A stretch of 39,147 nt of DNA, taken from assembly GCA_015057445.1 (NCBI GenBank), contig SVEI01000019.1, forward strand, positions 1-39,147, given 5' to 3'. Under the pieces are notes generated by a model. That model saw only the letters and a list, made by a program, of their open reading frames with translations. It did no database searches and was not told the DNA's origin. This stretch comes from Lachnospiraceae bacterium. GTDB lineage: Bacteria; Bacillota; Clostridia; Lachnospirales; Lachnospiraceae. The stretch's first letter is position 1. Every line of letters begins with the position of its first letter. This document shows, piece by piece, positions 23,420-31,431 of this stretch. The translations under genes were made by a program, and so were the position numbers.

Positions 23420-23593
23420 ATGGTAGGAAATGATTGGGCTACATATACGCTGAAGGAAGTTCCATTTTGGAGAGATGGAATGACTCCTGAAGAATATGAT
23501 GCAGAAAGAGAATATCTAAATAACAATTATCATTTGCTTAGAGAAGGCAAATATGTCCCACTCTGGAAACAGAAACTAAATCAGGTACCCTAG
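23420..23593 (+). CDS. Small phage protein, unknown
   Basis: 57 residues beginning MVGNDWATYTLKEVPFWRDG, Trp/Tyr-rich. An in-frame stop directly precedes the ATG; ribosome site weak (AAAGGA, 13 bases away). Its stop codon lies in the loop of the following terminator. May belong with the 23169 gene. Confidence 0.5.
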   Translation: MVGNDWATYTLKEVPFWRDGMTPEEYDAEREYLNNNYHLLREGKYVPLWKQKLNQVP

Positions 23594-23612
23594 TGGTACC
23601 TTTTTTATTTTT
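23583..23612 (+). terminator. Terminator after the capsid-fusion genes
   Basis: AGGTACC (23583-23589) pairs with GGTACCT (23595-23601), then TTTTTATTTTTTT. It lies inside the head gene cluster, so late transcription must pass it or restart beyond. Confidence 0.85.
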
Positions 23613-23624
23613 TTAAAATTAATG

Positions 23625-23652
23625 TTGACATTCGAAAATTCTGTGATAATTT
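23625..23652 (+). promoter_or_regulatory. Promoter of the KTR moron gene
   Basis: Perfect TTGACA (23625-23630), then TAATTT after 16 bases, with TGTGATAAT around it. It follows the terminator and precedes the KTR gene. Confidence 0.5.
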
Positions 23653-23683
23653 GAGAATTAAGAGAGATGTAGGAGTTGGTAAA

Positions 23684-23845
23684 TTGAATAATAGTAAATG
23701 GTACCCTTGTCCCAAGTGCGGATATCCTAAAATGCTTAAGCTGAGGAGTGATACAAAGCTTATAAATTTTCCAGGATACTGCAAAAGGTGCAAGAGTGAG
23801 AGTATAATCACAGAGCCAGAGCCAAAGAGAGCCAGAGCCAATTAG
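23684..23845 (+). CDS. Cysteine-rich KTR-like zinc-binding protein (moron)
   Basis: 53 residues from the TTG at 23684 (TAGGAG eight bases upstream). WYPCPKCGYPKMLKLRSDTK then INFPGYCKRCKSE matches the Cys-rich KTR pattern: two CxxC pairs around a DTxLxxFP segment. Homologues ride on phages and conjugative elements; function unknown. A terminator and promoter lie before it and a terminator overlaps its stop, so it is an independent unit in the head operon. The C-terminal EPEPKRARA comes from tandem GAGCCA repeats. Confidence 0.7.
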   Translation: MNNSKWYPCPKCGYPKMLKLRSDTKLINFPGYCKRCKSESIITEPEPKRARAN

Positions 23846-23883
23846 TGAGTCGCTATTTTAGCGCTACTAGTTGGCTCTTTTTC
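23834..23883 (+). terminator. Terminator after the KTR gene
   Basis: AGAGCCAA (23834-23841) pairs with TTGGCTCT (23871-23878); inner pairs TAGT/ACTA and CGCT/AGCG extend it; TTTTT follows. The stem word GAGCCA/TGGCTC is the same as in the early terminator at 17581, and tandem GAGCCA copies precede both. Confidence 0.85.
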
Positions 23884-23913
23884 TGTTTTCATATTGCTTA
23901 CCTCCTAAACGGC

Positions 23914-24001
23914 ACACAGATGATGGACTGCTTGCGGCGCAAGGTTTGCGTCACAAGGTTTGCGTCACAAGTGGAGCAGGGTTCAATTCCCTGCCTGTGT
24001 A
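23914..24001 (+). other. tRNA-like element (acceptor and T-arm)
   Basis: ACACAGA (23914-23920) pairs six of seven with CCTGTGT (23994-24000), discriminator A at 24001, and a canonical T-arm: stem CAGGG/CCCTG with loop TTCAATT. The 56 bases between hold two tandem 14-bp copies of GTTTGCGTCACAAG (23944-23971) and no convincing D-arm or anticodon arm. It could be a degenerate phage tRNA, a tRNA mimic or part of another structured RNA. It fills most of the 240-base gap before the scaffold gene. Confidence 0.4.
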
Positions 24002-24089
24002 TTACCGGCACGGGTTTATGTGCAACTTCTTGTGCTCCAGACGTGGAGTGTAAATAAACGATTAGAGAAGTAGAAAAGGAGAAAGCAAG

Positions 24090-24701
24090 ATGAAGAACAT
24101 TGAAGAAATTTTGGCATCTTTAGGTATTACGGTACCTGAGGACAAGGCAACAGAGCTTACAAAGCTTGTTGCAGAGAACTACAAGACCATTAGTGAACAT
24201 GAGAAGCGTGTTCAGGCACTCGAGGGTGAGCGAGATGGTTTTAAGGAGAAGTACGAGACTGCTCAGAAGACCATATCCGGATTTGAGGAGATGGATATAG
24301 ATGGTGTTCAGAAGGAGCTGGGCGAGTACAAGAAGAAGGTTGAGGAGATGGAAGCTGAGCATAAGAAGGCATTACATGAGAGAGATTTCTCTGATGCATT
24401 GAAGAATGAGATAGCCAATATCAAGTTCAGCTCTGAGGCTGCTAAGAAGTCCATTATGGCAGAGGTACAGGCTGCAGGCCTTACACTGGTAGATGGGAAG
24501 ATAATGGGCTTCAATGATTTTATCGCGAATTGTAAGGCAAAGGATGCTTCAGCGTTTGTGGATGAGCAGACAGAGAATCTGCAGAACAACAAGGCTTCTT
24601 TCACAAGACCTATGAACAACAATAACAATACAAGCACTAAGGCCTCTATGACAGAGCAGATTAGATCTGCCATGGGCCTTAAGCCAGAGAAGGGAGAGTA
24701 A
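24090..24701 (+). CDS. Phage scaffolding protein
   Basis: 203 residues, AAAAGGAGAAAG ribosome site. Long charged coiled coil (about 25-110) as in gp20-type scaffolds, then a conserved C-terminal block and an Asn-rich stretch (FTRPMNNNNNTSTKASM) before the end. It should template prohead assembly and then exit. Directly precedes the capsid gene. Confidence 0.88.
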   Translation: MKNIEEILASLGITVPEDKATELTKLVAENYKTISEHEKRVQALEGERDGFKEKYETAQKTISGFEEMDIDGVQKELGEYKKKVEEMEAEHKKALHERDFSDALKNEIANIKFSSEAAKKSIMAEVQAAGLTLVDGKIMGFNDFIANCKAKDASAFVDEQTENLQNNKASFTRPMNNNNNTSTKASMTEQIRSAMGLKPEKGE

Positions 24702-24707
24702 TAGTCA

Positions 24708-25568
24708 ATGAATAACATTGAATTAGCAACAATTTATCTGCCACTTCTTGATGAGGTATACAAGGCAGAATCAAAGACAGCCATCTTAGATGGTGATGAG
24801 GTAACAGTACAGAAGGGCCAGCATGGAGAAATCAAGGTTGCAAAGCTTGATATGGATGGTCTTGGAGATTACACACGTAATTCAGGCTACACTAAGGGGT
24901 CAACAAAGTTCGTGTGGGAGACTATCAAGTACGATAAGGAGCGTTCACAGGAGCTTAGAATCGACAGACTCGACAACGAGGAGTCGCTTGGAATCCTTTT
25001 CTCTAAGCTCTCAGGAGAGTTCATCAGAACCAAGGTTATTCCAGAGACTGATGCGGCTAGATTTGCAAAGATATCATCTGTAGATGGCATTTCTAAGAAG
25101 GCTGAGACACTTGCAGATGGTGCAGCTGCTATTGCAGCTCTTAGAACTTGTGCTAACAAGATGGATGAGGACGAGGTAAGTCCTGAGAACAGAATCCTTT
25201 GGCTTACACCAACATTAAAGGGTCTTATTGATGATTTAGACACAACTAAGTCTAAGAAGATTCTTGAAAAATTCTCAACTATTATCGAGGTTCCACAGAG
25301 CAGATTCTATACTGCTATAACTCTTAATCCTGGAACTGAGAATAGTTATGGTTATAAGAAAGCTGAAGATGGTAAGAATATCAACTTCATGTGCGTTGAG
25401 AAGAGCGCAGCCGTAACTGCTATGGATCAGTATGTTAAGTACTTTACACCAGACCAGGATCAGAATGGTGATGATAATGTATTCGATTATCGTAACAACA
25501 ACCTTTACGGTCATGTTTATGAGAATAAGCGTGCAGGTGTGTATGTAAGTTATGATGACGCAGCATAG
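24708..25568 (+). CDS. Major capsid protein
   Basis: 286 residues, GGGAGAG ribosome site. Placed directly after the scaffold gene, with features of Clostridia siphophage capsids: TIYLPLLDEVYKAESKT, GDYTRNSGYTKGSTKF, ILWLTPTLKGLI, YENKRAGVYVSYDD at the C-terminus. HK97-like fold inferred. Codons are G+C-richer than in the early genes, consistent with strong expression. Confidence 0.9.
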   Translation: MNNIELATIYLPLLDEVYKAESKTAILDGDEVTVQKGQHGEIKVAKLDMDGLGDYTRNSGYTKGSTKFVWETIKYDKERSQELRIDRLDNEESLGILFSKLSGEFIRTKVIPETDAARFAKISSVDGISKKAETLADGAAAIAALRTCANKMDEDEVSPENRILWLTPTLKGLIDDLDTTKSKKILEKFSTIIEVPQSRFYTAITLNPGTENSYGYKKAEDGKNINFMCVEKSAAVTAMDQYVKYFTPDQDQNGDDNVFDYRNNNLYGHVYENKRAGVYVSYDDAA

Positions 25569-25578
25569 GAGGTAAATT

Positions 25579-25743
25579 ATGAGTGAGAAGAAAAAACCAA
25601 CTATCATAGGATATAGACCTACCAAGGAACAGATCGCGACTGATAAGAAGGCATTCAAGGATAGAAAGCCAGCAGCTCAGAAGGGCAAGGCTTCAGATAA
25701 GGGTGCTGTAGACAATGCTCCTGAGGAAGGCGCAAAGGAATAA
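25579..25743 (+). CDS. Small basic head protein
   Basis: 54 residues, TAGGAGGTAA ribosome site directly after the capsid stop. Sequence starts MSEKKKPTIIGYRP and is Lys/Ala-rich with an acidic end. Probably a head accessory or decoration protein by position; no family recognised. Confidence 0.6.
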   Translation: MSEKKKPTIIGYRPTKEQIATDKKAFKDRKPAAQKGKASDKGAVDNAPEEGAKE

Positions 25744-25764
25744 TATGTAAAGGAGGCGAATGTT

Positions 25765-26199
25765 ATGGAATACGCAAGCTACGATTTCTATACAACAGAA
25801 TATCATGGCACCATGACAGAAACTGACTTTGCAAAGTGGATTACAAAGGCAAGCAGGCAGCTTGATGTCATCACATCAAGACGTCTGCTGTCTGCATATC
25901 CGGATGATGAATATGCTGACCAGCAGATTAAGATGTGTGTTTGTGAAATGGCTGAGAAGATGGCTGATGTGGACTCATACATTAGGGCTCAATCCGTGCG
26001 TTCGGATGGAACTGCTGGAGTGATTCAGTCAAAGTCAGCTGGTAGTGAGAGTATAACTTATGCTGTAGGTGAATCTGTATATAGCAATATTGTAAAGGAC
26101 CCTAAAGCATTAGACAGGCAGATACGAGCTATTACGGTTAATTATCTGGCATACATAGAAGGTAGTGATGGTGTATGTCTGCTTTATAGGGGGATGTAA
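25765..26199 (+). CDS. Head-tail connector protein
   Basis: 144 residues, AAGGAGGCG ribosome site. Starts YASYDFYTTEYHGT and has the helical pattern of gp6-like/adaptor proteins (ITKASRQLDVITSRR, IRAITVNYLAYIEGS). Position after the capsid gene fits the portal adaptor. Confidence 0.8.
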   Translation: MEYASYDFYTTEYHGTMTETDFAKWITKASRQLDVITSRRLLSAYPDDEYADQQIKMCVCEMAEKMADVDSYIRAQSVRSDGTAGVIQSKSAGSESITYAVGESVYSNIVKDPKALDRQIRAITVNYLAYIEGSDGVCLLYRGM

Positions 26200-26201
26200 A
26201 T

Positions 26202-26630
26202 ATGTTCGATGATGTTATAACCCTCTTTATCAAGTACGAGGACAAGAAGAATAAGATATGCCAGTGGCATAGCAAGGTAATATCCAATGTAGAACTTCAA
26301 AAGAATAATGCAATAGCAGTGTCAAAGGACGGTAATAAGTCAAATGATAACGTTAAGTTGCATATTCCGTGTAAGGATGCAGTTATAGGGGAATATGAGT
26401 ACCTTAAGCCTAAAGAGTGGTATAAGGCAGCAGATAAGGCCGATAAGATTACTCTTAAGGAAGGTGATTTCTTTGTAGATGGTGAAGTGAGTGACCTTGA
26501 TATCTATGAAGACTCACAGTATCAAAATGGTTTGTTTTCTTATATGAAAACTAATTTTGATGATGTGTATGTTATATCTTCTGTTGACAGATATAAGACA
26601 ATACCACATTTCGAGGTAGGTGGTCACTAG
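26202..26630 (+). CDS. Head-tail joining protein
   Basis: 142 residues, GGGGG ribosome site. Contains a mostly beta pattern with LKEGDFFVDGEV, as in the minor capsid / head-closure proteins of Gram-positive siphophages. Its stop overlaps the next GTG start by one base. Confidence 0.65.
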   Translation: MFDDVITLFIKYEDKKNKICQWHSKVISNVELQKNNAIAVSKDGNKSNDNVKLHIPCKDAVIGEYEYLKPKEWYKAADKADKITLKEGDFFVDGEVSDLDIYEDSQYQNGLFSYMKTNFDDVYVISSVDRYKTIPHFEVGGH

Positions 26631-27043
26631 TGAAAATTAATACTGCACATGGACACTTAAATATAACAATAGATACTAGACGCATGGAAGGTAATTTCTA
26701 TGAGGCTCAGAGATACTTAGACCAGAGAGTAATAAGGGACTCAGAACCTTATGTACCTTTTGACAGAGGTGTATTAAGGAATAGTGCAAAGTATGGAACC
26801 AGGATTGGAAATGGTCAGGTTATATATAAAGCACCATATGCACATTATCAATATGAGGGAGATTTGATGGTTGGTGTTTCTAGTAAAAGCTCATATGCCA
26901 AGTACAATGAACCAAAGGAATACAATGGGGGTAAGCTTACCTATCACACCCCAGGAACAGGACCCGGATGGTTCGAGGTTGCAAAAGCTAAGTATCTTCC
27001 TTCGTGGATAAAAGGTGTAAAGGAAAGGGTCGGTAAGAAGTGA
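26630..27043 (+). CDS. Minor capsid / neck protein
   Basis: 137 residues, GTG start. PYVPFDRGVLRNSAKYG, KAPYAHYQYEG and TGPGWFEVAKAKY are hallmarks of the minor capsid protein 2 (Minor_capsid_2) family. Likely part of the head-tail interface, related in place to HK97 gp10-type proteins. Confidence 0.85.
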   Translation: MKINTAHGHLNITIDTRRMEGNFYEAQRYLDQRVIRDSEPYVPFDRGVLRNSAKYGTRIGNGQVIYKAPYAHYQYEGDLMVGVSSKSSYAKYNEPKEYNGGKLTYHTPGTGPGWFEVAKAKYLPSWIKGVKERVGKK

Positions 27044-27495
27044 GTGAACAACAGAATAAAGAAGTCCTTAATGGCAATGAGCAGACCATTGCCATTAAGG
27101 CTATATACGAGGTAATAGAAAGTTACACAGAGGATATGGAAGTAAACTTTGAGGATTTGGGGACTGATGGGGAGCCTAATCTTGGAGTGTTTTCTATGCC
27201 GGGGTCCGTATATGATAAGAAATTTATAGACGGAAGCTTTGAGGCTACACTATCATTCTCGGTGGTGTATAGAGCTAGTGTAAATGTAGATGATCATAAG
27301 TTTGAGATTATAGAGTGGTTAGACAAGCTTGGAGTGTGGTTAAGCACGCGTGATAATTATCCGACACTTTCGGATGGACGAAAAGTTGAGAGAATATCCC
27401 AGATGTCAGTACCATGTAGAGACATTATTAATCCAGGTTATGAGAATGATTATATAGTTACTTTTCAAATGAAGTATAGAAAGGATGAAGAATAA
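27040..27495 (+). CDS. Tail completion / minor capsid protein
   Basis: 151 residues, GTG start inside the preceding stop (4-base overlap). Position and beta-rich pattern (FSVVYRASVNVDD, IIEWLDKLGVWLST, ISQMSVPCRDIINPG) match tail terminator or completion proteins found before the tail tube gene. Confidence 0.75.
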   Translation: MSEQQNKEVLNGNEQTIAIKAIYEVIESYTEDMEVNFEDLGTDGEPNLGVFSMPGSVYDKKFIDGSFEATLSFSVVYRASVNVDDHKFEIIEWLDKLGVWLSTRDNYPTLSDGRKVERISQMSVPCRDIINPGYENDYIVTFQMKYRKDEE

Positions 27496-27496
27496 C

Positions 27497-28015
27497 ATGG
27501 AAAAGGTAGAAAGAAAGTATTTGGCACATTTTATTGATGCAGCATTTGGTGCAGAGCCAACAAATTATACTCGATTAGGTAAGGACCTTGAGGAGTACAA
27601 TATTGATCTTAATCCAGATGGAGAGGAGAAGAGCAATATCCTTGGAGAGTCTTCTTACACTATTAAGGGATACAAGCCAAGCGGTAGTGTAGATACATAC
27701 TATGCATATGATGGTGAGCCATTATTTGAGCAATTAGCGATGGTAGCTAATGAGAGAAAGACAGGTAGTGACTGTATGACTACCGCAGTAGATGTCCTTG
27801 TTGATTCTAAGGGCGTAGTGATCTGGGCATACAGAGAGGATGTAGTTATTGTTCCACAATCTGTTGGCGGAGATACAGGTGGAGTACAGATACCATTTGA
27901 GATTCATTACAACGGAAATCGTGTTAAGGGTACCTGGGATATGTCTACAAAGACATTTACTCCAGATGGAGAGGCAGCAGCTGCTAATGTGGAGCAGGAA
28001 CAGTCGGAAGCATAG
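27497..28015 (+). CDS. Major tail tube protein
   Basis: 172 residues from the ATG at 27497; the ATG at 27485 abuts the ribosome site inside the previous gene. Position and content (GESSYTIKGYKPSGSVDTYY, VPQSVGGDTGGVQIPFEIHY) fit siphophage tail tube subunits. One such gene and no sheath gene support a non-contractile tail. Confidence 0.85.
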   Translation: MEKVERKYLAHFIDAAFGAEPTNYTRLGKDLEEYNIDLNPDGEEKSNILGESSYTIKGYKPSGSVDTYYAYDGEPLFEQLAMVANERKTGSDCMTTAVDVLVDSKGVVIWAYREDVVIVPQSVGGDTGGVQIPFEIHYNGNRVKGTWDMSTKTFTPDGEAAAANVEQEQSEA

Positions 28016-28029
28016 AAAATAATTACAAA

Positions 28030-28045
28030 GTTGCACCGGCGCAAC
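28030..28045. repeat. Palindrome GTTGCACCGGCGCAAC, copy 4 (one mismatch)
   Basis: Differs from copies 1 and 3 by one base (T to C at the twelfth... position 28041 region), breaking one pair. It lies in the gap between tail tube and tail chaperone genes, a few bases before TAGGAGGAT, like copy 1 in front of int. Confidence 0.6.
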
Positions 28046-28064
28046 TATAGGAGGATAAAAGCAT

Positions 28065-28535
28065 ATGGAACAGATTAAAATTAATTCAGGCATATATCAA
28101 TGTGAGATAGTTGATGAAACAGGAAAGTCTTTAGGAGTGTTGGAGTTTTATCCTAATGATTTCAACCTCCCTGATAGACTGGATAAGGGTTGGAAGAACA
28201 TTCAGAAATGTCTTGATAAGGCAAAGGATACTATTTCTGACCATACATCAACGTTGAAGTCTACTGGTGACAATATGGAAGAGGAAGACTTAAGTGTAGT
28301 GTCAGCAACTATAGCTGAGGTAGATAAGGAGATTAAGGAACAGCTTGATTATATATTTGATGCTGATATGTCAGGTATATTTGGAAACACTCATCTTGCT
28401 ACACCAACCAAGTCAGGATTTCTTATTGAGAATCTTTTGAATGCTCTTATGCCTATTATCGAGAGAGAGGTTAAGAAAGCTGGAGCTGCATCCCAGAAGA
28501 GAAAAGGAAAGTATACCAAGAGGTATCACAAATGA
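28065..28535 (+). CDS. Tail assembly protein (chaperone-like)
   Basis: 156 residues, TAGGAGGAT ribosome site. Located between the tail tube and Gp15 genes, the place of tail assembly chaperones. Helical centre, basic C-terminus (SQKRKGKYTKRYHK). No frameshift fusion is evident because the next gene starts by ATGA overlap. Confidence 0.7.
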   Translation: MEQIKINSGIYQCEIVDETGKSLGVLEFYPNDFNLPDRLDKGWKNIQKCLDKAKDTISDHTSTLKSTGDNMEEEDLSVVSATIAEVDKEIKEQLDYIFDADMSGIFGNTHLATPTKSGFLIENLLNALMPIIEREVKKAGAASQKRKGKYTKRYHK

Positions 28536-29089
28536 TAGGTGCTTTACCTACAACTCTTTTGGTTGGTGGAGTTGAAAGAAAGATAAGGAGCGATTATAGA
28601 GACTGCTTGAATATTATGGAGGCTTGTGGGGACCCAGACCTTAACCACATAGAAAAGCTGGAGGTTATGGTTGAAATTCTCTATAAGGATGATATAGAGA
28701 CAGAATACATAGAAGAGGCCGTGGAAAAGGCTGTATGGTTCCTTAATTGTGGAAACACCATAGAGGAGAATCCCAAGAGTACAAAAAGAGTGTTTGACTG
28801 GCAGCAGGACGAACAGATGATGTTTGCAGCAGTGAACAAGGTAGCAGGCAAGGAATTACGAGATGAGCAGTATGTTCACTACTGGACATTTATCTCATAT
28901 TTCCACGAGATAGGAGAAGGACTGTTCAGTACAGTTCTTAATATTCGCACTAAGATGAACAAAAATAAGAAGCTTGAAGCACATGAAAGAGAGTTCTACA
29001 AAGAGAATAAAGCACTTATTGACTTGAAAAAGAAATACTCTACAGAACAGCAAAAAGAAATGGCTTATATAAATTCATTACTTGGATAG
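28532..29089 (+). CDS. Gp15-family tail assembly protein
   Basis: 185 residues. IRSDYRDCLNIMEACGDPDL, VFDWQQDEQMMFAAVNKVAG and YVHYWTFISYFHEIGEG are typical of the bacteriophage Gp15 family, found before tape measure genes. Likely chaperones the tape measure. Confidence 0.85.
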   Translation: MIGALPTTLLVGGVERKIRSDYRDCLNIMEACGDPDLNHIEKLEVMVEILYKDDIETEYIEEAVEKAVWFLNCGNTIEENPKSTKRVFDWQQDEQMMFAAVNKVAGKELRDEQYVHYWTFISYFHEIGEGLFSTVLNIRTKMNKNKKLEAHEREFYKENKALIDLKKKYSTEQQKEMAYINSLLG

Positions 29090-29099
29090 AGGTGAGAAG

Positions 29100-31418
29100 A
29101 TGGCTGATGGTTCAGTTATTATAGATACTAAATTGGACTTAAAAGGCTTTGAGGAAGGTACAAAGCAGGCAAGCTCAAAAATAATGAAATTAAATAACTC
29201 TATCGACCAGACGGAGCGCAGTATAGCTGAACTTACCGATGAGATGCTTAAGATGGAGAATGTTGATGTTCCAACTAAGGAATATGCTGAACTATCAAGA
29301 GAAATAGCAACTGCTGAGAAAAGGTTTGATTTATTGTCAAGGCAGATAGAAAGCTTGGAGGACCAGGGTCAGCCTTATGGAACATTACCACAACAGACAG
29401 AGAAGCTTCTTGTTAAGATAGATGCTTTGAAAAAGAAACAGGCAGAGCTTGATAAGCAATTCACTAAGGGCAGTGAAACCGTTCAATATCAAAAGATGGC
29501 CCAGCAGGTGGATAATCTTAATGATAAGTTGGCAGTACAAAAACAGCAACTGGCAGAAATTAAGGTTAAAGAGGATGCTGTTACTAATAGTGCTAAGAGA
29601 TTAAGTAACGAGTCTCAGAAAGGCTTTGCATCAATTATTTCCGGTGGAAAGAATGCGGGTAAATCGTTAAAAGAAACAACCGCTGGTATAGAAAGGTTAA
29701 CTAAAAGACTGTTGAATGTAGTTGCTTCTGTGTTTGTATTTACAGTATTAAACAAAGCATTCACCGCTCTTAGAGATAATATGGGAAGTGCACTGATGGC
29801 AAATGAGCAATTCAGTGCAAGCTTAGCACAGATTAAATCTAATCTAGCTACTGCGTTTTATCCGATATATCAGGCTGCATTGCCAGCAATTAATGCCTTG
29901 ATGGATGCACTGGCCAAGATTACAGGTACCATAGCCACATTCATATCAATGTTGTTCGGTACTACAGTAAGTCAGGCACAAGCAGGAGCTACTTCTTTAA
30001 AAGAACAAGCTGATGGTATATCTAATGTAGGAGATGCAGCAAAGAAGGCATCGAAAAATTTAGCAGGATTTGATGATGCACAGATACTTTCATCGAATAA
30101 AGAAACAACCTCTGTTGGTGGCGGTGGTGGCGGTGCCACAACTAGTACACAAGATGTGGGTAAGATAGAGACAGACCCTAAATTATTAGCATGGCTTACA
30201 GAACTTAAAGAAAAGCTATCACCCTTGATAGCTGCTCTTAAGCGTTTGTGGGATGCTATTATTCCATTCGCAGGGAATGTGTTTAAAGGTTTTATAGATT
30301 TTTTTGCAAGTGTGTTAGGTAGTGATTTGGTTGTTGGAATAATTAATGGGCTTGCGGCAGCAATAGAGAGTATAGATCCGAGTGAAGCAAGAAGCATAGG
30401 AGAGGCTTTAGGGTTTCTTGCAACTGTTATATTAGGTTATAAGGTAGGTTCTACTGTTTATAATGCCTTAACTGGACTAGTGGGATTGCTCAAGACTTTA
30501 GCTACAACAAAGGGTGGCCAGATATTGCTGAGTATAGCTGTTGCTTATGTAGGATTTGGTGCAGGTAATAAGATATACGAATGGATAACTGGAGAAGAGA
30601 TAGATTTGTCTATCGGTGAGCAGATATCTGAAATATTAGATACGTTATTCAATGACTTTGATATATTTAAAGATGCTGTTGGTATGATGTTTGATGACTT
30701 AGGTCAGAAGATACTAGGATTATTCGGACTAGATGGAGTGACTTGGGAAGACTTTAAAGGTGGTGTTGACCTTATGTGGTCAGATTTCAAAGACACTATG
30801 GGCAATATACCTGAATTTTTCTCAAAGGTGGGTTCTAAAATAAAGAATACTATAACTGGTATTCCAGGATTTTTTAAGGACAAGTTTAATGGTGCATGGA
30901 ATGGGATAAAATCCGCATTTTCTAATGTGCAGTCATTCTTTGGTGGAGTGGTTACAAAGATTAAGAATTTGTTTTCTAATGTTGGTTCTTCCATATCATC
31001 AGCAGTAGGGAAAACGTTTTCAAGCGGAATAAATACTGTTTTCAGCACTATTGAACGTATAGTGAATGGATTTATCAGTAAAATTAATTCTGTAATAGGA
31101 GCAATAAATAAAATACCAGGTGTTAGGTTATCTCGATTATCAACCATAAGTCTTCCTAGACTGGCTACTGGTACAGTTGTACCAGCTAATTATGGAGAGT
31201 TTGCTGCTATTCTTGGTGATAATAAGAGAGAGCCAGAGGTTGTATCTCCTTTGTCAACCATTGAAAAAGCGGTTGAGAATGTTATGAATAAGCATTCGGG
31301 CGGAACAGAGACTATTAATTTAGTAGTAAACCTAGATGGTGAACCTATATATAGAAATGTTGTAAAGCGCAACAAACGCAACACAAAGCTTTCGGGTAGG
31401 AATGCCCTAGCTTACTAA
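29100..31418 (+). CDS. Tape measure protein
   Basis: 772 residues from the ATG at 29100 (GAGGTGAGAAG). Long N-terminal coiled coil (to about 190), hydrophobic helices at about 205-290, a GGGGG linker near 345, a further hydrophobic region, and repeated amphipathic segments (WSDFKDTMGNIPEFFSKV, IPGFFKDKFNGAWNGI). Sets tail length; the usual 0.15 nm per residue would predict a tail slightly above 110 nm. Confidence 0.93.
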   Translation: MADGSVIIDTKLDLKGFEEGTKQASSKIMKLNNSIDQTERSIAELTDEMLKMENVDVPTKEYAELSREIATAEKRFDLLSRQIESLEDQGQPYGTLPQQTEKLLVKIDALKKKQAELDKQFTKGSETVQYQKMAQQVDNLNDKLAVQKQQLAEIKVKEDAVTNSAKRLSNESQKGFASIISGGKNAGKSLKETTAGIERLTKRLLNVVASVFVFTVLNKAFTALRDNMGSALMANEQFSASLAQIKSNLATAFYPIYQAALPAINALMDALAKITGTIATFISMLFGTTVSQAQAGATSLKEQADGISNVGDAAKKASKNLAGFDDAQILSSNKETTSVGGGGGGATTSTQDVGKIETDPKLLAWLTELKEKLSPLIAALKRLWDAIIPFAGNVFKGFIDFFASVLGSDLVVGIINGLAAAIESIDPSEARSIGEALGFLATVILGYKVGSTVYNALTGLVGLLKTLATTKGGQILLSIAVAYVGFGAGNKIYEWITGEEIDLSIGEQISEILDTLFNDFDIFKDAVGMMFDDLGQKILGLFGLDGVTWEDFKGGVDLMWSDFKDTMGNIPEFFSKVGSKIKNTITGIPGFFKDKFNGAWNGIKSAFSNVQSFFGGVVTKIKNLFSNVGSSISSAVGKTFSSGINTVFSTIERIVNGFISKINSVIGAINKIPGVRLSRLSTISLPRLATGTVVPANYGEFAAILGDNKREPEVVSPLSTIEKAVENVMNKHSGGTETINLVVNLDGEPIYRNVVKRNKRNTKLSGRNALAY

Positions 31419-31431
31419 AAGGAGTGATTAA

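Noticed and set aside
23914-24001. Calling the tRNA-like element a functional tRNA
   Set aside because: Acceptor and T-arm fit, but no 7-base anticodon loop with a 5-bp stem and no D-arm could be drawn.
23845-24057. 70-residue frame rich in Cys across the KTR terminator and the tRNA-like element
   Set aside because: It spans a strong terminator, its translation is of the kind produced by tRNA-like sequence, and it has no ribosome site.
29972-30397. 141-residue reverse frame inside the tape measure gene
   Set aside because: Typical antisense shadow of a low-stop coding region; no regulatory signals.
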